A program made the position numbers and the translations under genes. A stretch of DNA of 64,000 nucleotides from a virus: the IMG/VR virus record IMGVR_UViG_3300043411_001777, positions 142,090-206,089 of that record; one strand, written 5' to 3'. Positions 1 to 10,600 of the stretch are shown here, piece after piece; position 1 is the first letter of the stretch; every line of letters begins with the position of its first letter. Below the pieces are notes generated by a model. It worked only from the letters and a program-made list of their open reading frames with translations. It ran no database searches and had not been told where the DNA came from.

Positions 1-3000
1 TTGGAGCTGGCTATTCAGCACACCATTGGCAACAGAAGGGGCGTCCCGGTATTTGAAGCTAGCATAGATCCGTGGGAAAATCAGCGCCCCACGATCAACA
101 AAGGGCTCCAGATACCGCAACTTTGTGTAGTGCAGCAAAAGCTGCTCCCCACGAGTTACACCCGCCGCTAGTTGAATACCTTCAGGCGTGAAAGTGTAGT
201 CAACTTGAGACCTTAACTCCCGGCCTTCTGGGAAGGAAATAAGCCGGACATCCGTCCCAAATGTCTGGGCACCGACTGCAATGGCTGTATCCTGCTCATA
301 ATAGAGCGGTAAGTAGGAGCATTTGACAGGCTCCGTTCCAGCCAAATCAAGGCGGACCGGCGAGGACAAGGTCACAAAAGTCTTAGACCCGTCCTCTGCC
401 AGAGCTGTTCTCCGCACAATGTACGGCTGCCCAGCAACTTCTAGGAGGTGGCCGGGTTTGGCGAAGGCCGACACATCCCCAACGAAAGCAAGTGTCACAG
501 CTCCGCGGGAAACAGCATTAAATGCAAAGGCTTGGGGGAAAGACTGCAACACACCAAAGTTTGCGGACGTTGCTGTGCCATCAACACTGGCCGTAAAGGC
601 TATGTCAGATAGCCACATCCCTACATCATTTACAGGCGCACGACTACCAAGTTCACTTGCAGTTGCAGGGTAGAGGGTCACCGCCGTAATGTCCTCGGCC
701 GCAAACAGCTCCACGGATTTAATGTAGTGGCAAACCTCTCCAATCTTTAGGATTTGACCCGGCGTAAACTCAGACGCGCGATCACCACGCACACCAAAGC
801 GATTCTTTCCGGAAGGAATGTAGAAAGGAGGACGGTATATCGGATAGGCACCGCTTCGAAAAGTGACCTCCCCACCAAAAGCAACGGGAACAGAACTGAT
901 CGCCTTGACCTCAGCTTGCTCCGGGACCTCCCGGTAAAACTTGATATTGGACCCCTCCACATAGAAATCCCGAGCGCCGCCATAATTCAAACGACGACCC
1001 CCGAGAGTAACAATTGGGTCCGCCCCTCCCAAGTACCCGTAAACTGTAGCTGAAACTCGCGTGGCTACTTCTGTGTGGGTGAAACTGACAATTTCCGTTA
1101 TGGCATCTCCGACCTTCCGGCCTTCCATATCCGCCTGGAAGTACGTCAACTCTAGGACCTGTTCCGCTTGGAGAGGCTCTCTCAAAGAACAAGCTCCCGT
1201 TTGGGCGGACACCATCACATCGGCGCCCAAGAGCAACTGCTCTGCGAAATAGAGCTGCCCTTCTCCGGCCTGCACATTCAGCTCGCCAGAGAAGGGGTCA
1301 AATTCAGCAGCACCGTCCAAATCTGCCAATTCCAGGAAGGTCTCCTCCAAGTAGACTTGGGAAGTACCGTAAGCATCCAACACACTTTGTGGGAAGCGCA
1401 GAGTGCCTTTAGTAAGGCCCTCTCCCAGAACCTCGACAACCACAGGTGTCGTGCTCCATGCACTTACGATAGAGGGCTCGAAATAGGTGTCCCCAACGCG
1501 GATTTGGAATTTACCCGTGGAGAGCCGAATGTCCGAAACGGACACCACCAAAGTGTCTTGAGACAAGACCCCAAGCTTTACCGTTCGCAGAGGGCTAAGA
1601 AGAATGTCAAGCCCTTCTATGCCGTACCGGAGAGAAACACCACGACCACGCTCGATTGCTTGTGCAACCGGGGCCGTCTCAGAAACCTGAGTAAGCTGCT
1701 TAACAATGAAAGTCTCGGAAGGAAGATGGCTAAAGGGCCGCAGCACACCCCGGACTAACAACGAAGGGTCGTATACATTTGGCGAGAACCCCTCATAGAG
1801 GGCCCAGCTCAATTCCGTGCTATCCTCCAACGTAGGGGTTAAGGTGATACCCCCATCAACCGACGTAACCATGAACCAAGAGCCGTCGATCTTAAACAGA
1901 CTGCCCTCAACCACCACACTCAGATCGGCATTCGAATCAGTAAAGATTCCCGAAGACACCTGACCCGTCTGCCCCGAGGAAACGAAAGCCCCGAAAGTCT
2001 CGGTCAAGAGCATCTGCCCAGTCTGACCCCCTTGGGGGAGGTTGAAGTCTTCCTCATAGGTAAGAGGCGTAAGTGCTCCGCCCTCTTCTGCCAGCGAGAT
2101 ATGTCCGAGCCCGTCTATGTTCCGGACAGTTGGAGTGACCACGGAGGACACCCCCAAATCAAAGGAAAAGGTCTTCTTCTCAACAAGAATCTCAGTTTCC
2201 TTAGAAGAGAGCCAAGCTAGCTTGCTTTCCCCAAACAGGTATTCCACTTCCTCGAAATTGGAAACTGGGGTGTCCAGTAAAACTGGCTCACCCTCCGCGT
2301 CCAACGTACTGTTTCGCAGGTAGAAGAATACGTCCGTATCCAACCCAGGCCGGTCCTCTAACGGGATTGCCGGTAGAAACTGAAACGGAGCACTAGAAAC
2401 CTTGTCCTGAATGACGCCATTGTATTTAGCGTGGGCCTTGAAATCCGAAACCTCAGCATCCAATTCTGTATTGCTGTGTGACCGATAAAACCCAAAGCTC
2501 ACACCCGAATCAGGATTCCAGGCCCCAACTTCTGCGTACCAGCCCTGAGCGAAACCGAGGGCCCGATTTCCAGTGTGGTTGGGACTCACCCGAATCAACA
2601 GCGGGTTCACATTAGAGTGCAGCACCACGCGCCCATTTTCCGCGGTAGCCGTGCCCCGAAGCGCGACGCTATAGCCGGTGCTTTGCGTAGCAATTTGCGC
2701 TTGGATACTTGCTGCAACTTCCTCAGCCGTATAAGTCCCGTCACTGCTAAACGCAGAAACCCAAGTAAACTCATACCCGCCTAGGGAAAAAGACAACTCC
2801 TCATCCCCCTCAAACCTAAAGACGTGCTGGACTCTAGAGTAGAGAGTGCTGTCACTCGCCCAGGTTGACGGAGTAAAAGTGCTTTGGAGAAAGTGTATGT
2901 CCTGACCATTGATGTTCTTCAGGTCTGCATTTGAAAATCGGACTAGACTCCCACTAGCCCCAAGCTCTTTTGCCACATAAGCCTCCCCCTTCTTGATCTT

Positions 3001-4689
3001 GTGGCGGGGTGGGATATCAGCCTCAAAGTCCACAACATTGATCGTATGGATTGTGAAGTCCCTAGAAAAAATCAGAGTGTCCCCAACACCATCCTCAATT
3101 GCCCTCACAGCACCAGAGGCGGCGGCAACTGCTGTATCTCCCCCAGGTCGCACGCCCACCAGTTCGTCCACAGGAGTCAGCCCCGTGCCATCAAACGCTG
3201 TCAACGTCCCAGAAACGCCCAACCCAGGAACAGGGCTCCCGGCCGGGATATAGTAATCCCCGGAATTCAAAACCAGTGCCTGTGCGGCCTTTAATGGCTG
3301 AGGAACCGCATTGAGCGCAACTCCATCATAGAAGACTCTGGCATCCAAATACGACCGGACAAACCCACTTGAGGTTGGCAAAGCCTTATTCAGATCGGTC
3401 TGGCTGAACCGAATCCGACCCGTCTCAAGGGAGACCCCGACTTCCCCTACAGCCAAAGAAAGTAGAGGAAGCTCCGCATCGGTATCCGTCAACGTAGGGG
3501 TTAAGTACCGCCGGTTTCCAATCCGAAGAAAGGGGTTGTCATTTTTCTCAGGAATTGGAGAAAGGAAAAGTGGGTCCGTTGAAGCCGATTCAAGAGATCC
3601 TAAGTCCCCGGTATTCTCTGCCGAGACTGCCTGGTAAACCCAAACCGTCTCCCCAATGTGATCGGACACAAACTCCGGATTAAAGCGCAACACCCCATCC
3701 TGACTAAGGGTCGCGTCTACAGTATCCGAACTCCAATCATACCGAGGCGCCTGCCCCTCGGTAACAACTCGGACATCTGCCCGTGTGCTTTGAGCCAACT
3801 CAAAACCAACCCGGAGGTGGAGCGGAGAAAGAACCCCCACAGGGAAAATTCTCGGCTTAGGGCTCAAAGGAATTGAATCGAGACCGATAACACCCAAAGA
3901 AGTTGGGGGAGCGCCTTTCCATGGCTCCCACCTTTGGGACTTCGCGCGCCAACCAAACCTCGTCTCGTATTTGTCGTTACGAGTCCACCAAAAGGTGGGC
4001 TCTTGCCGCTCAAAGCGGACTGCCACAATGGAATCGCCCCGAAGGGCGGATAAACCACCGTCCAAAAGGGACAACTGAGCACTGGAAAGAGTGACCAATC
4101 CAGCATAAGTATCTTGCGTGGCGACCTGAAAAACCAGATACGGAACAGTCCCCGCACGACCTGCCGAAGGGTCCTCTTCGTCTAACCAGCCCCCATCATC
4201 ATAGATGACATCACCGCGAGCCACTACGAGATATTCGATGTATTCCAGGGAGCGATTGTCATCATCGGACACCACCACTTGTGCCGTTCCGTCAGCATAG
4301 GTGCGGCCCTCTCCATCCACAACGGAGAGAGAACCCAATCCTAAGCTCCCAGACCCCGCCTCTGACCAAGAAGGGAAGTACGTCAGGCTAGCCTCATTAG
4401 CGGCCCAAACCAGATACTCGCTTTCAGAAGCCGAAGGGGCTTCCAAAACCATATCCCGATAGGCATGCCCATGCACGTCCTGCCAGGTAACTCCCGTAAC
4501 GGCCGGGGACCCGTCTCCTTCCTGAACGAAATCGACAACATCTGCCAAATTACGCAACACCCCGGAAGAGGCCTCGGCTGTCGTCGAAGCATTTGAGGTT
4601 GCCTGCCGTGCACCACAAATCACATGCCCAGAAAAGGGGTGCTTCTTGTCCGCAAATTCGGCGTCAGTAGGGTCGGGGTTGAAGCTCAT
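1..4689 (-). CDS. Giant baseplate or tail-fibre-like protein (C-terminus beyond window)
   Basis: One minus-strand frame stays open from an ATG at 4689 to base 1, which is 1563 codons with no stop, so the gene is cut by the left edge. The product is rich in Gly, Ser, Thr, Val and Asp with many short beta-type stretches and shows no enzyme motif. Around residues 620-715 it has a segment resembling domains in the tail sheath (a DG-or-GG-x-x-F strand, a helix with AEEVAASI, then a GNRALGF motif). It follows the small protein at 4693 by three bases and lies beyond the spike and hub genes, where tailed phages place baseplate wedge or fibre genes. I infer a large structural role; whether wedge, fibre or adhesin cannot be told. 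Confidence 0.75.
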   Translation of the reverse strand, partial: MSFNPDPTDAEFADKKHPFSGHVICGARQATSNASTTAEASSGVLRNLADVVDFVQEGDGSPAVTGVTWQDVHGHAYRDMVLEAPSASESEYLVWAANEASLTYFPSWSEAGSGSLGLGSLSVVDGEGRTYADGTAQVVVSDDDNRSLEYIEYLVVARGDVIYDDGGWLDEEDPSAGRAGTVPYLVFQVATQDTYAGLVTLSSAQLSLLDGGLSALRGDSIVAVRFERQEPTFWWTRNDKYETRFGWRAKSQRWEPWKGAPPTSLGVIGLDSIPLSPKPRIFPVGVLSPLHLRVGFELAQSTRADVRVVTEGQAPRYDWSSDTVDATLSQDGVLRFNPEFVSDHIGETVWVYQAVSAENTGDLGSLESASTDPLFLSPIPEKNDNPFLRIGNRRYLTPTLTDTDAELPLLSLAVGEVGVSLETGRIRFSQTDLNKALPTSSGFVRSYLDARVFYDGVALNAVPQPLKAAQALVLNSGDYYIPAGSPVPGLGVSGTLTAFDGTGLTPVDELVGVRPGGDTAVAAASGAVRAIEDGVGDTLIFSRDFTIHTINVVDFEADIPPRHKIKKGEAYVAKELGASGSLVRFSNADLKNINGQDIHFLQSTFTPSTWASDSTLYSRVQHVFRFEGDEELSFSLGGYEFTWVSAFSSDGTYTAEEVAASIQAQIATQSTGYSVALRGTATAENGRVVLHSNVNPLLIRVSPNHTGNRALGFAQGWYAEVGAWNPDSGVSFGFYRSHSNTELDAEVSDFKAHAKYNGVIQDKVSSAPFQFLPAIPLEDRPGLDTDVFFYLRNSTLDAEGEPVLLDTPVSNFEEVEYLFGESKLAWLSSKETEILVEKKTFSFDLGVSSVVTPTVRNIDGLGHISLAEEGGALTPLTYEEDFNLPQGGQTGQMLLTETFGAFVSSGQTGQVSSGIFTDSNADLSVVVEGSLFKIDGSWFMVTSVDGGITLTPTLEDSTELSWALYEGFSPNVYDPSLLVRGVLRPFSHLPSETFIVKQLTQVSETAPVAQAIERGRGVSLRYGIEGLDILLSPLRTVKLGVLSQDTLVVSVSDIRLSTGKFQIRVGDTYFEPSIVSAWSTTPVVVEVLGEGLTKGTLRFPQSVLDAYGTSQVYLEETFLELADLDGAAEFDPFSGELNVQAGEGQLYFAEQLLLGADVMVSAQTGACSLREPLQAEQVLELTYFQADMEGRKVGDAITEIVSFTHTEVATRVSATVYGYLGGADPIVTLGGRRLNYGGARDFYVEGSNIKFYREVPEQAEVKAISSVPVAFGGEVTFRSGAYPIYRPPFYIPSGKNRFGVRGDRASEFTPGQILKIGEVCHYIKSVELFAAEDITAVTLYPATASELGSRAPVNDVGMWLSDIAFTASVDGTATSANFGVLQSFPQAFAFNAVSRGAVTLAFVGDVSAFAKPGHLLEVAGQPYIVRRTALAEDGSKTFVTLSSPVRLDLAGTEPVKCSYLPLYYEQDTAIAVGAQTFGTDVRLISFPEGRELRSQVDYTFTPEGIQLAAGVTRGEQLLLHYTKLRYLEPFVDRGALIFPRIYASFKYRDAPSVANGVLNSQLQ

Positions 4690-4692
4690 CAG

Positions 4693-5274
4693 TTAACTCA
4701 CAGTGGAGGTGGTATTTCCGCTCGTCGCGAAAGTCGGTGTGGTGGTTACCCCAGCCACAACCCCAATGCCGGCTGACACGTTTAGAAGTGACGAAACGGT
4801 ATGGGCAAGCCCTATGGATAAGGATGGGACCAGTAATCCCGATCCTAGGGATCCAAGTAAGCTAGAATTGAGAATGGGTATCAACAAACTTGGATCCGCT
4901 GCGACTAGCGCAGTGTCTACCCCTGTCGCAACTAAAGGAGAAACACCGCTGTAGTCAGCCTGAATTGTAAAGACTTCCGAAATGATAGATGCTATCACAC
5001 GGGACAAGCTAGGCGAAGTAACCCCATTGAACCCTGCCGCCTGCATTTGCGCCTGGGCCAGTGTGAAATTAGCAGGAACCGCCAACTTACCTTGGACGCT
5101 GCCCACCCCAGCAAGACCGGAAGCGATCCCAGTTATACGGATAGTGGGGGTCCAAGCTAAAACGGCCTGGACAAAACCAATAGACAAGCGCTCGAAATTG
5201 ATTCCGAGCATTGGGATTTCGGCTACCTCACGTTTACTCAGGCACGTCGTAAGGAACGTTGGAAAAGATAGCAC
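4693..5274 (-). CDS. Small structural protein in the baseplate cluster, start uncertain
   Basis: Up to 193 residues, low in charge and rich in Ala, Gly, Ser, Val and Leu, with no recognised family. Several alternating hydrophobic stretches suggest a beta-rich or membrane-interacting protein. A GTG at 5274 directly follows the spike stop codon (TGAGTG). The more typical overlapping ATG at 5278 lies in another frame and stops after 14 codons, and an internal ATG at residue 22 has a weak upstream GAGGT. Either translation starts internally or at GTG, or a frameshift joins the short leader to this frame. It lies between the spike and the giant baseplate protein, so a baseplate role is inferred. 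Confidence 0.6.
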   Translation of the reverse strand: MLSFPTFLTTCLSKREVAEIPMLGINFERLSIGFVQAVLAWTPTIRITGIASGLAGVGSVQGKLAVPANFTLAQAQMQAAGFNGVTSPSLSRVIASIISEVFTIQADYSGVSPLVATGVDTALVAADPSLLIPILNSSLLGSLGSGLLVPSLSIGLAHTVSSLLNVSAGIGVVAGVTTTPTFATSGNTTSTVS

Positions 5275-7662
5275 TCATACCCCAACAATATGGTTAGCAG
5301 CCCCCATGCCAAAAAAGGCAAAGGGCAGGCCCGTTAATGGGTCTAAGGACCCTGAACAGATAATACCACCCATATCAGGCCCTACGATAGGGGCACCCAA
5401 ATACACCGACCGTCCCCTTACGGTTGCAGTCCCCGTTTCCGAAGCCACAGTAACCCCCGTAAAGCCCCTAAATTCAGCCGACCCGGCCGATGCCACTAGG
5501 GTCATGTTCCCCACCGCTACCTGCGCGTTAAGGCCGTCTGGCTTCAATTCCGTGCTGTTCTGACCCGATTTGTGGGTTATCTTGCCAGTGGTCGCCTCAA
5601 AACGTGCATTACCTACATCAATCCTCGTTGTATGGTCCCCGAGCTGGAACAGCTCTTCCCGGGACCCCTGTACAAAAGTCGTCTTCTGGGCCACCATATT
5701 CGGTAAGGATGGGGCGTAGGTCACTTCATGTAAGGGCCCCGAGGTAGGCAGCCCCCACCTCGGACCAGAAAACAGTTCCGTCTTCCGCCCCGTTACATTC
5801 TCCACCATCTCCTGGGCGGACACATTCATCCGATTGCCAGAAAGCAGCTCGATAGTTTCCCCCATGACAACAGAGAGCGCGTTCCCCTGCATCTCTGTAT
5901 TCTGGGCTTGCGTCTTCAACTTACGTTGCGCTGACAACCGCATCCCGGAGGCTGCTTCAATCTCAACCGAAATGCCATCCTTTGCGATTGCTGATTCCGA
6001 TCCTTTTTTAGAGCCTCCGCCGAAAATACGCACGGACCCATGATCAGAACCCAAATCGAGGCCAACATTTGAAGCCGCATCCCCGCGAGACGACCTGAAT
6101 GCAATACCTTGGTCAAGAGAAAGCTCTAGCTTCCCGCCCACCGAAAGCCGCAACCCACCAGCCAAAGCGACCTCAGCCGAGGTTTCCCGGATAGCCCCAC
6201 CCACAAAAGCTTTGAGCTGGCCTTTTTTGTTCCAAGCGACAAAGGACGAAGCCGACCCGTCCAAGGGGGAAAGACGGAACAGACTAGCCATGTACTCCGA
6301 CACGGGTGTTGCTATCTGACTCCGGGTTCCAGAACCGATAACCGCAGCTTCTAGTCGTGGGTTTACCGTTGGACCATCAAACAGCTTCGCAACAAGTGGC
6401 ACCCCGTACTGGCGACGACCTTCAAGAGAAAAGGGGTCATTTCCGACCACGGTCCCAAGCACTGATTCTACGTGCGGGCGGTTCTGACTTTGCCCACCTC
6501 GGGTGTCTAAGTCAGACGTCGGTAGCCGGTCAGCGTCAAAAAGGTCAGTCTGCTCGGTAACGGGTAGGCGACCTTTAGACGTATTAGCAACCTCGATCCG
6601 ATATTCGGTGAACGTCTCAGCATCGGGGTCTAAGGCCCCATTCTGACCATTCTTGGCCACCCGAAAGAGAGGTTTGCCCCCATATGTGGGGAGACTTGGG
6701 TTCGTTGCAAACCCAGCCTCGTCAATGAAGCCTCCATTCTTAAGAAACACATAGGGATCTAGGTGCCCATCCGTCGAATGCAACGGGGCCCCCAAAAAAC
6801 CCTCCGCAGAAATCTTTTCACCACGAGCAAGAATTCTCGCGGGGGTGAGGAAACCCTCAGACTCAATTGAGTCCGGCAAATCTCGCTCGTGAAGGGGTGC
6901 CCCGTTGACCATTTGCAGAGGGCCATCCCACTGCTTGCCATCGGACACCATTGAGGCAGGAAGGGCCGTAGCGTCTCGCTGCACCATGCCGTGGTAAGAA
7001 CGCACACCAGCCATGGCGTGAAACTGTTGTAGAGACCGCGTGACCAGTGCGTTATCTTGATCACGCAGCCTTAGTTCTCCGCCCCGCCGATTTGCTAGAG
7101 TAACACTCTCGTCGAGAATGAGATCAGCACCCTGTGACGAGCACCCGATGATGTTGCCAGGCTGGCCGTGCCTTAGCTTATGTCGAACTCGATTATAGAC
7201 GCCGTCGACAATCCCGCGCTCTTTGACATTGCCTAGGTCTGCCTCTTCGATTGGGAATCCCACAACGGTTTCCCAATCTCGTGCGGTCCAGACCCCGGGC
7301 ACAATCCAATTGAGGATGATCGGGATCTTCGTCCCATTTGGGACGTCCGACTCTTGTGGCATGAACCCAACAACACAATAGTCCCCGACCTCGGGCAGGG
7401 ATCCAAAATAATGCCGGGCTCCGGCTCCGGGAGCGGGGAGCGGAACGGCAACGCGATCAAATTCATGTGGGGTGGCCCCGACAATCCGTAGGGAGACGAA
7501 GTGCTCTTCGTAATCCACCAACGTAACTCGGGCAATGCCAAAGTTGTTGTTTTTGGTTGACATCCGAGCAATGTCAACAGCGGCTTTACGAGAGGACACC
7601 CGGAATTTGGCCCTAATCCCAGCGGAATGAGCACTTACAGGAGCTTGTTCAAATCGCCTCAT
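5275..7662 (-). CDS. Baseplate spike protein with OB-fold-like domain
   Basis: About 795 residues. Residues roughly 45-125 have the look of a gpV/gp5-type OB-fold found in contractile-tail spikes, including GSLPEVGDYCVVGFMP followed by a strand reading PIILNWIVPG. The C-terminal 250 residues are short beta repeats rich in Gly, Thr and Val, as expected for a triple-stranded beta-helix needle. The gene follows the hub gene, the usual order for hub and spike. The ATG at 7662 is preferred over the TTG at 7668 because AAGGA lies six bases before it. No lysozyme domain is visible; the wall-degrading domain seems to sit in the neighbouring hub. Spike function is inferred from fold-like features and gene order. 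Confidence 0.7.
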   Translation of the reverse strand: MRRFEQAPVSAHSAGIRAKFRVSSRKAAVDIARMSTKNNNFGIARVTLVDYEEHFVSLRIVGATPHEFDRVAVPLPAPGAGARHYFGSLPEVGDYCVVGFMPQESDVPNGTKIPIILNWIVPGVWTARDWETVVGFPIEEADLGNVKERGIVDGVYNRVRHKLRHGQPGNIIGCSSQGADLILDESVTLANRRGGELRLRDQDNALVTRSLQQFHAMAGVRSYHGMVQRDATALPASMVSDGKQWDGPLQMVNGAPLHERDLPDSIESEGFLTPARILARGEKISAEGFLGAPLHSTDGHLDPYVFLKNGGFIDEAGFATNPSLPTYGGKPLFRVAKNGQNGALDPDAETFTEYRIEVANTSKGRLPVTEQTDLFDADRLPTSDLDTRGGQSQNRPHVESVLGTVVGNDPFSLEGRRQYGVPLVAKLFDGPTVNPRLEAAVIGSGTRSQIATPVSEYMASLFRLSPLDGSASSFVAWNKKGQLKAFVGGAIRETSAEVALAGGLRLSVGGKLELSLDQGIAFRSSRGDAASNVGLDLGSDHGSVRIFGGGSKKGSESAIAKDGISVEIEAASGMRLSAQRKLKTQAQNTEMQGNALSVVMGETIELLSGNRMNVSAQEMVENVTGRKTELFSGPRWGLPTSGPLHEVTYAPSLPNMVAQKTTFVQGSREELFQLGDHTTRIDVGNARFEATTGKITHKSGQNSTELKPDGLNAQVAVGNMTLVASAGSAEFRGFTGVTVASETGTATVRGRSVYLGAPIVGPDMGGIICSGSLDPLTGLPFAFFGMGAANHIVGV

Positions 7663-7664
7663 CT

Positions 7665-10600
7665 TCAATCCTTATCGAATGGGTCTAGCGTCGACTTCAA
7701 CACTGACTCACGCCGCTCCAAACTCTTACCACTGAAACTGTCTTCTGCTTGACGCCAAGCAACTGATTTCAATTCGGCTTGCTGGCGCATTACCTGTGCA
7801 TACTTATCGGTCGAATCCAGTTCCAAGAATTCCTCAGAGCCAAAAAGATCCAGCGTTATTGCCGCCTCGCTAGCTTTGCAGCTACAAACCTGGCCGTCAT
7901 GGGTCACTCGTATATCTGTAAGTGTCTTAGCCGCATTAACGATGGGGATCTTATCCAATGATCCCAACCCATTGGAGAACATATTGGCAAGCCCGATTTG
8001 GAAATGGTCGCCATCGGACCCTGGCTTCGCCCCAAACAGGTCCAGGATTTGAGTGTCCGATAGGTTCCGCTTTCGGAGCGCGTCAATTACCTTTTGCTCT
8101 AGAGCTGCACCAGCTTCCACGCCCACCAGCTTACGGTTTTCAAAGACCGGGACGCCATTATGCATCTTCTGGCGGCCTTTCTCGTCAAGGGCTGGCTGAG
8201 GGACTGAAACGGACACCCCGCGGGTCAGGAAATCCGTGACTTCTTCGACCAATTGACGATCAAGAAGGGACAGGGGGTCTTGCGCGTGAAGGTTAGCCCA
8301 CACCCCATCCGGGCTGATAGACACGTCGCGCCCATAACGAAAAGAGCCAATCACCTCAAAACCATTTGCGTCTGACACAGGGAAAATGGCGCTGTGTGTA
8401 CCGGCTTCGAAATTAGCTTGTGTCACCGTCTTTTTTGTGTAAGCCGCAGCAATCTTAATCCCCCAAGCCATTTCCAACTGTTGGGTGAAAAGGGACCACG
8501 CTTCCTCCACTTGCTCAGGGGTCCAATTAGCCTTAGTAATGGCCTCCAGCCAAGATCGCAGATTAGCGTTGAAGCTTTCAACAAGAGCTTTGGCAATAGG
8601 CTTAGCCAGCCGACTGGCAAACTCTGCCGTTGTCCAAGTTGATGCCTTAGGCGTTTGCAGTTGGATTCGGGGAGTCATTGGAACAGGAGCAAGCGAAGGT
8701 AAAGACTGCTCTATCGGAGGAACCGTTTGAATCGCTGTTGAGCCACGTTTGGGCACGTCAGCTAAGTCAAAGCTATCAAAAAGCTTTTGAAGATCGATTT
8801 CATCTTTACCCAGCCGGACCTTAAGAGGAACTGCCGGAGGACGGATGAGGATAGCCTGAGTTACCTGGGCCTCTGCCACATCAACCACTATGGGTTCGAT
8901 CGCCTTTTCATAGTAGTAGGAAAGACTGCGAAGCTCGTTCACTCCAACAAAAAAATCCGGTGCTGACCTCTGCACATAATCCGACAACACCGTCTCGAAA
9001 TAGTCTTGAGTCTCCACCCCAGCCTCACGACTTAACGAGTAGACCTTTTGTGAAGACGTTACGTTTTTCTTCCCCTTGATTAGTTGGGAGGAGAACCGAA
9101 TCTCCCGAATTTCAGACGTCGGGACAGACACACCACGGGGTCGGGACGGGTCTGCCGTTAGCACCCTAATACCCCGCGTTGGGCGCACTTTACCCAGCTC
9201 CGCTTCTGCCCTGTAAGCTCCAGGGTAGGGGAGACTCACTTCCTTCCGGAAGCCCTTCACCTCAATTCCAGCAAAGGCAGGGTCCAAGTCCAGAGGTGTT
9301 TCTATTATCTGTGTACCCCCCGAAGTGCTGTCATAGGTGATTTCGGCCTGGCCTTGAGACTCCGGATCAGGGTGCGAAGCAGAATAATAGCGGTATTCGC
9401 CTGGCTGAGAGGCATTTGACAAATGGGATTTCTTCTCAGACAACATCTCCAAAATGGAGATAGTCGAATCCAAATTGGCGAAATCAGAATTTTGGGCCTT
9501 GTAGCGTGAGCCCACCTGACGAATCAACTCCGCAATGAGGGCCACACCAGCACGTTCCGCCTCATTGAGCGTGGCCTCAAATGCCTTTAGGTCTCCGTCC
9601 TTTAAGGCCTGTAGGGTCGTGGCCCGATCCTGCAACTTCGTCCGCTCTTCTTCCAAGGCAAGCAGCGAGGTTCCTGCTTTCTTTGCAGCTTCGCGCTTCT
9701 CGTTTACGACGCCGAGGGCATTTGTAGCCTTTTCCAGCTCCTGGTCACTAGGCTTTGCTACACGATAGAGGTTCTCTCGTGCATTGATAGTACCTTCTGG
9801 GATTTGCTCTGACTTGCCGAAGTAGAACCGCACAGCCTTTGGGCTAGCCGTTCCGTCCCCACGAAGGGTTCCAGGCATATCCATAACATAAACGTCTTGA
9901 TCCGATCCATCCTTACGGAGGATGCCCAAATGCACTGCCATATCCAACATCCGGTCAAGCCCGGCTGCGTCCGTTATCGATAGATCCAAACCACTCACGT
10001 AATGCAGCGGGTTGATCTTTTTGGGGTCCAACGCCATCACCACATTAGGGAAGCCAACCTTACGCGGGCGGCCGTCATTGTCCAACACCTCAAGCAACCG
10101 CTCGGGAAGATCAGGACGGTCTAGCCGAATCGCCGAAATTCCACCCACCCCTTTGCCAATGAACCCTGGTGCGGCAAACTTTGACCGCTTCGCGATTAGA
10201 CTAAGCGTGGTTGTGGCTTGGGCTCCTGGTGCAAAGCTATGGCTGAAACTGTTGATGTAGTAAAAGCAGTCCCGATTAACAATGTACACGGGGTATCCGG
10301 GTCTTAGCTCCGGGCGTAGCGGGATCGTAAGGGTTGCACGTTTCGTGGGTGCATTCATTACGTCCAGACGATTAGCCCCAGAGTAGTAAAGAGCTTTAGC
10401 ATCATTCAGAAATGAGGTGCTGAAATCCGCAGGACGCCAACCATATTGGGCAACCAACCGGTAATCGATATACGTGCCAATGTTGCCATACTCACCTTCG
10501 CCAGCGCCAATCTGAATGTTAGCAAAAAGACCGTTCGTCCCTTTGATGTAGGTCGCCTGAGGCTCATCCTCCGAGGGGTTGAAGTTGATGATGTCAATTG

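Noticed and set aside
1168-1758. Plus-strand ORF of 196 residues in the left part
   Set aside because: The minus strand is open through this whole part with protein-like composition, so the plus-strand ORF is a shadow.
4982-5563. Plus-strand ORF of 193 residues opposite the spike end
   Set aside because: It overlaps two minus-strand genes, is Pro/Ser-rich and has no initiation site or recognisable fold.
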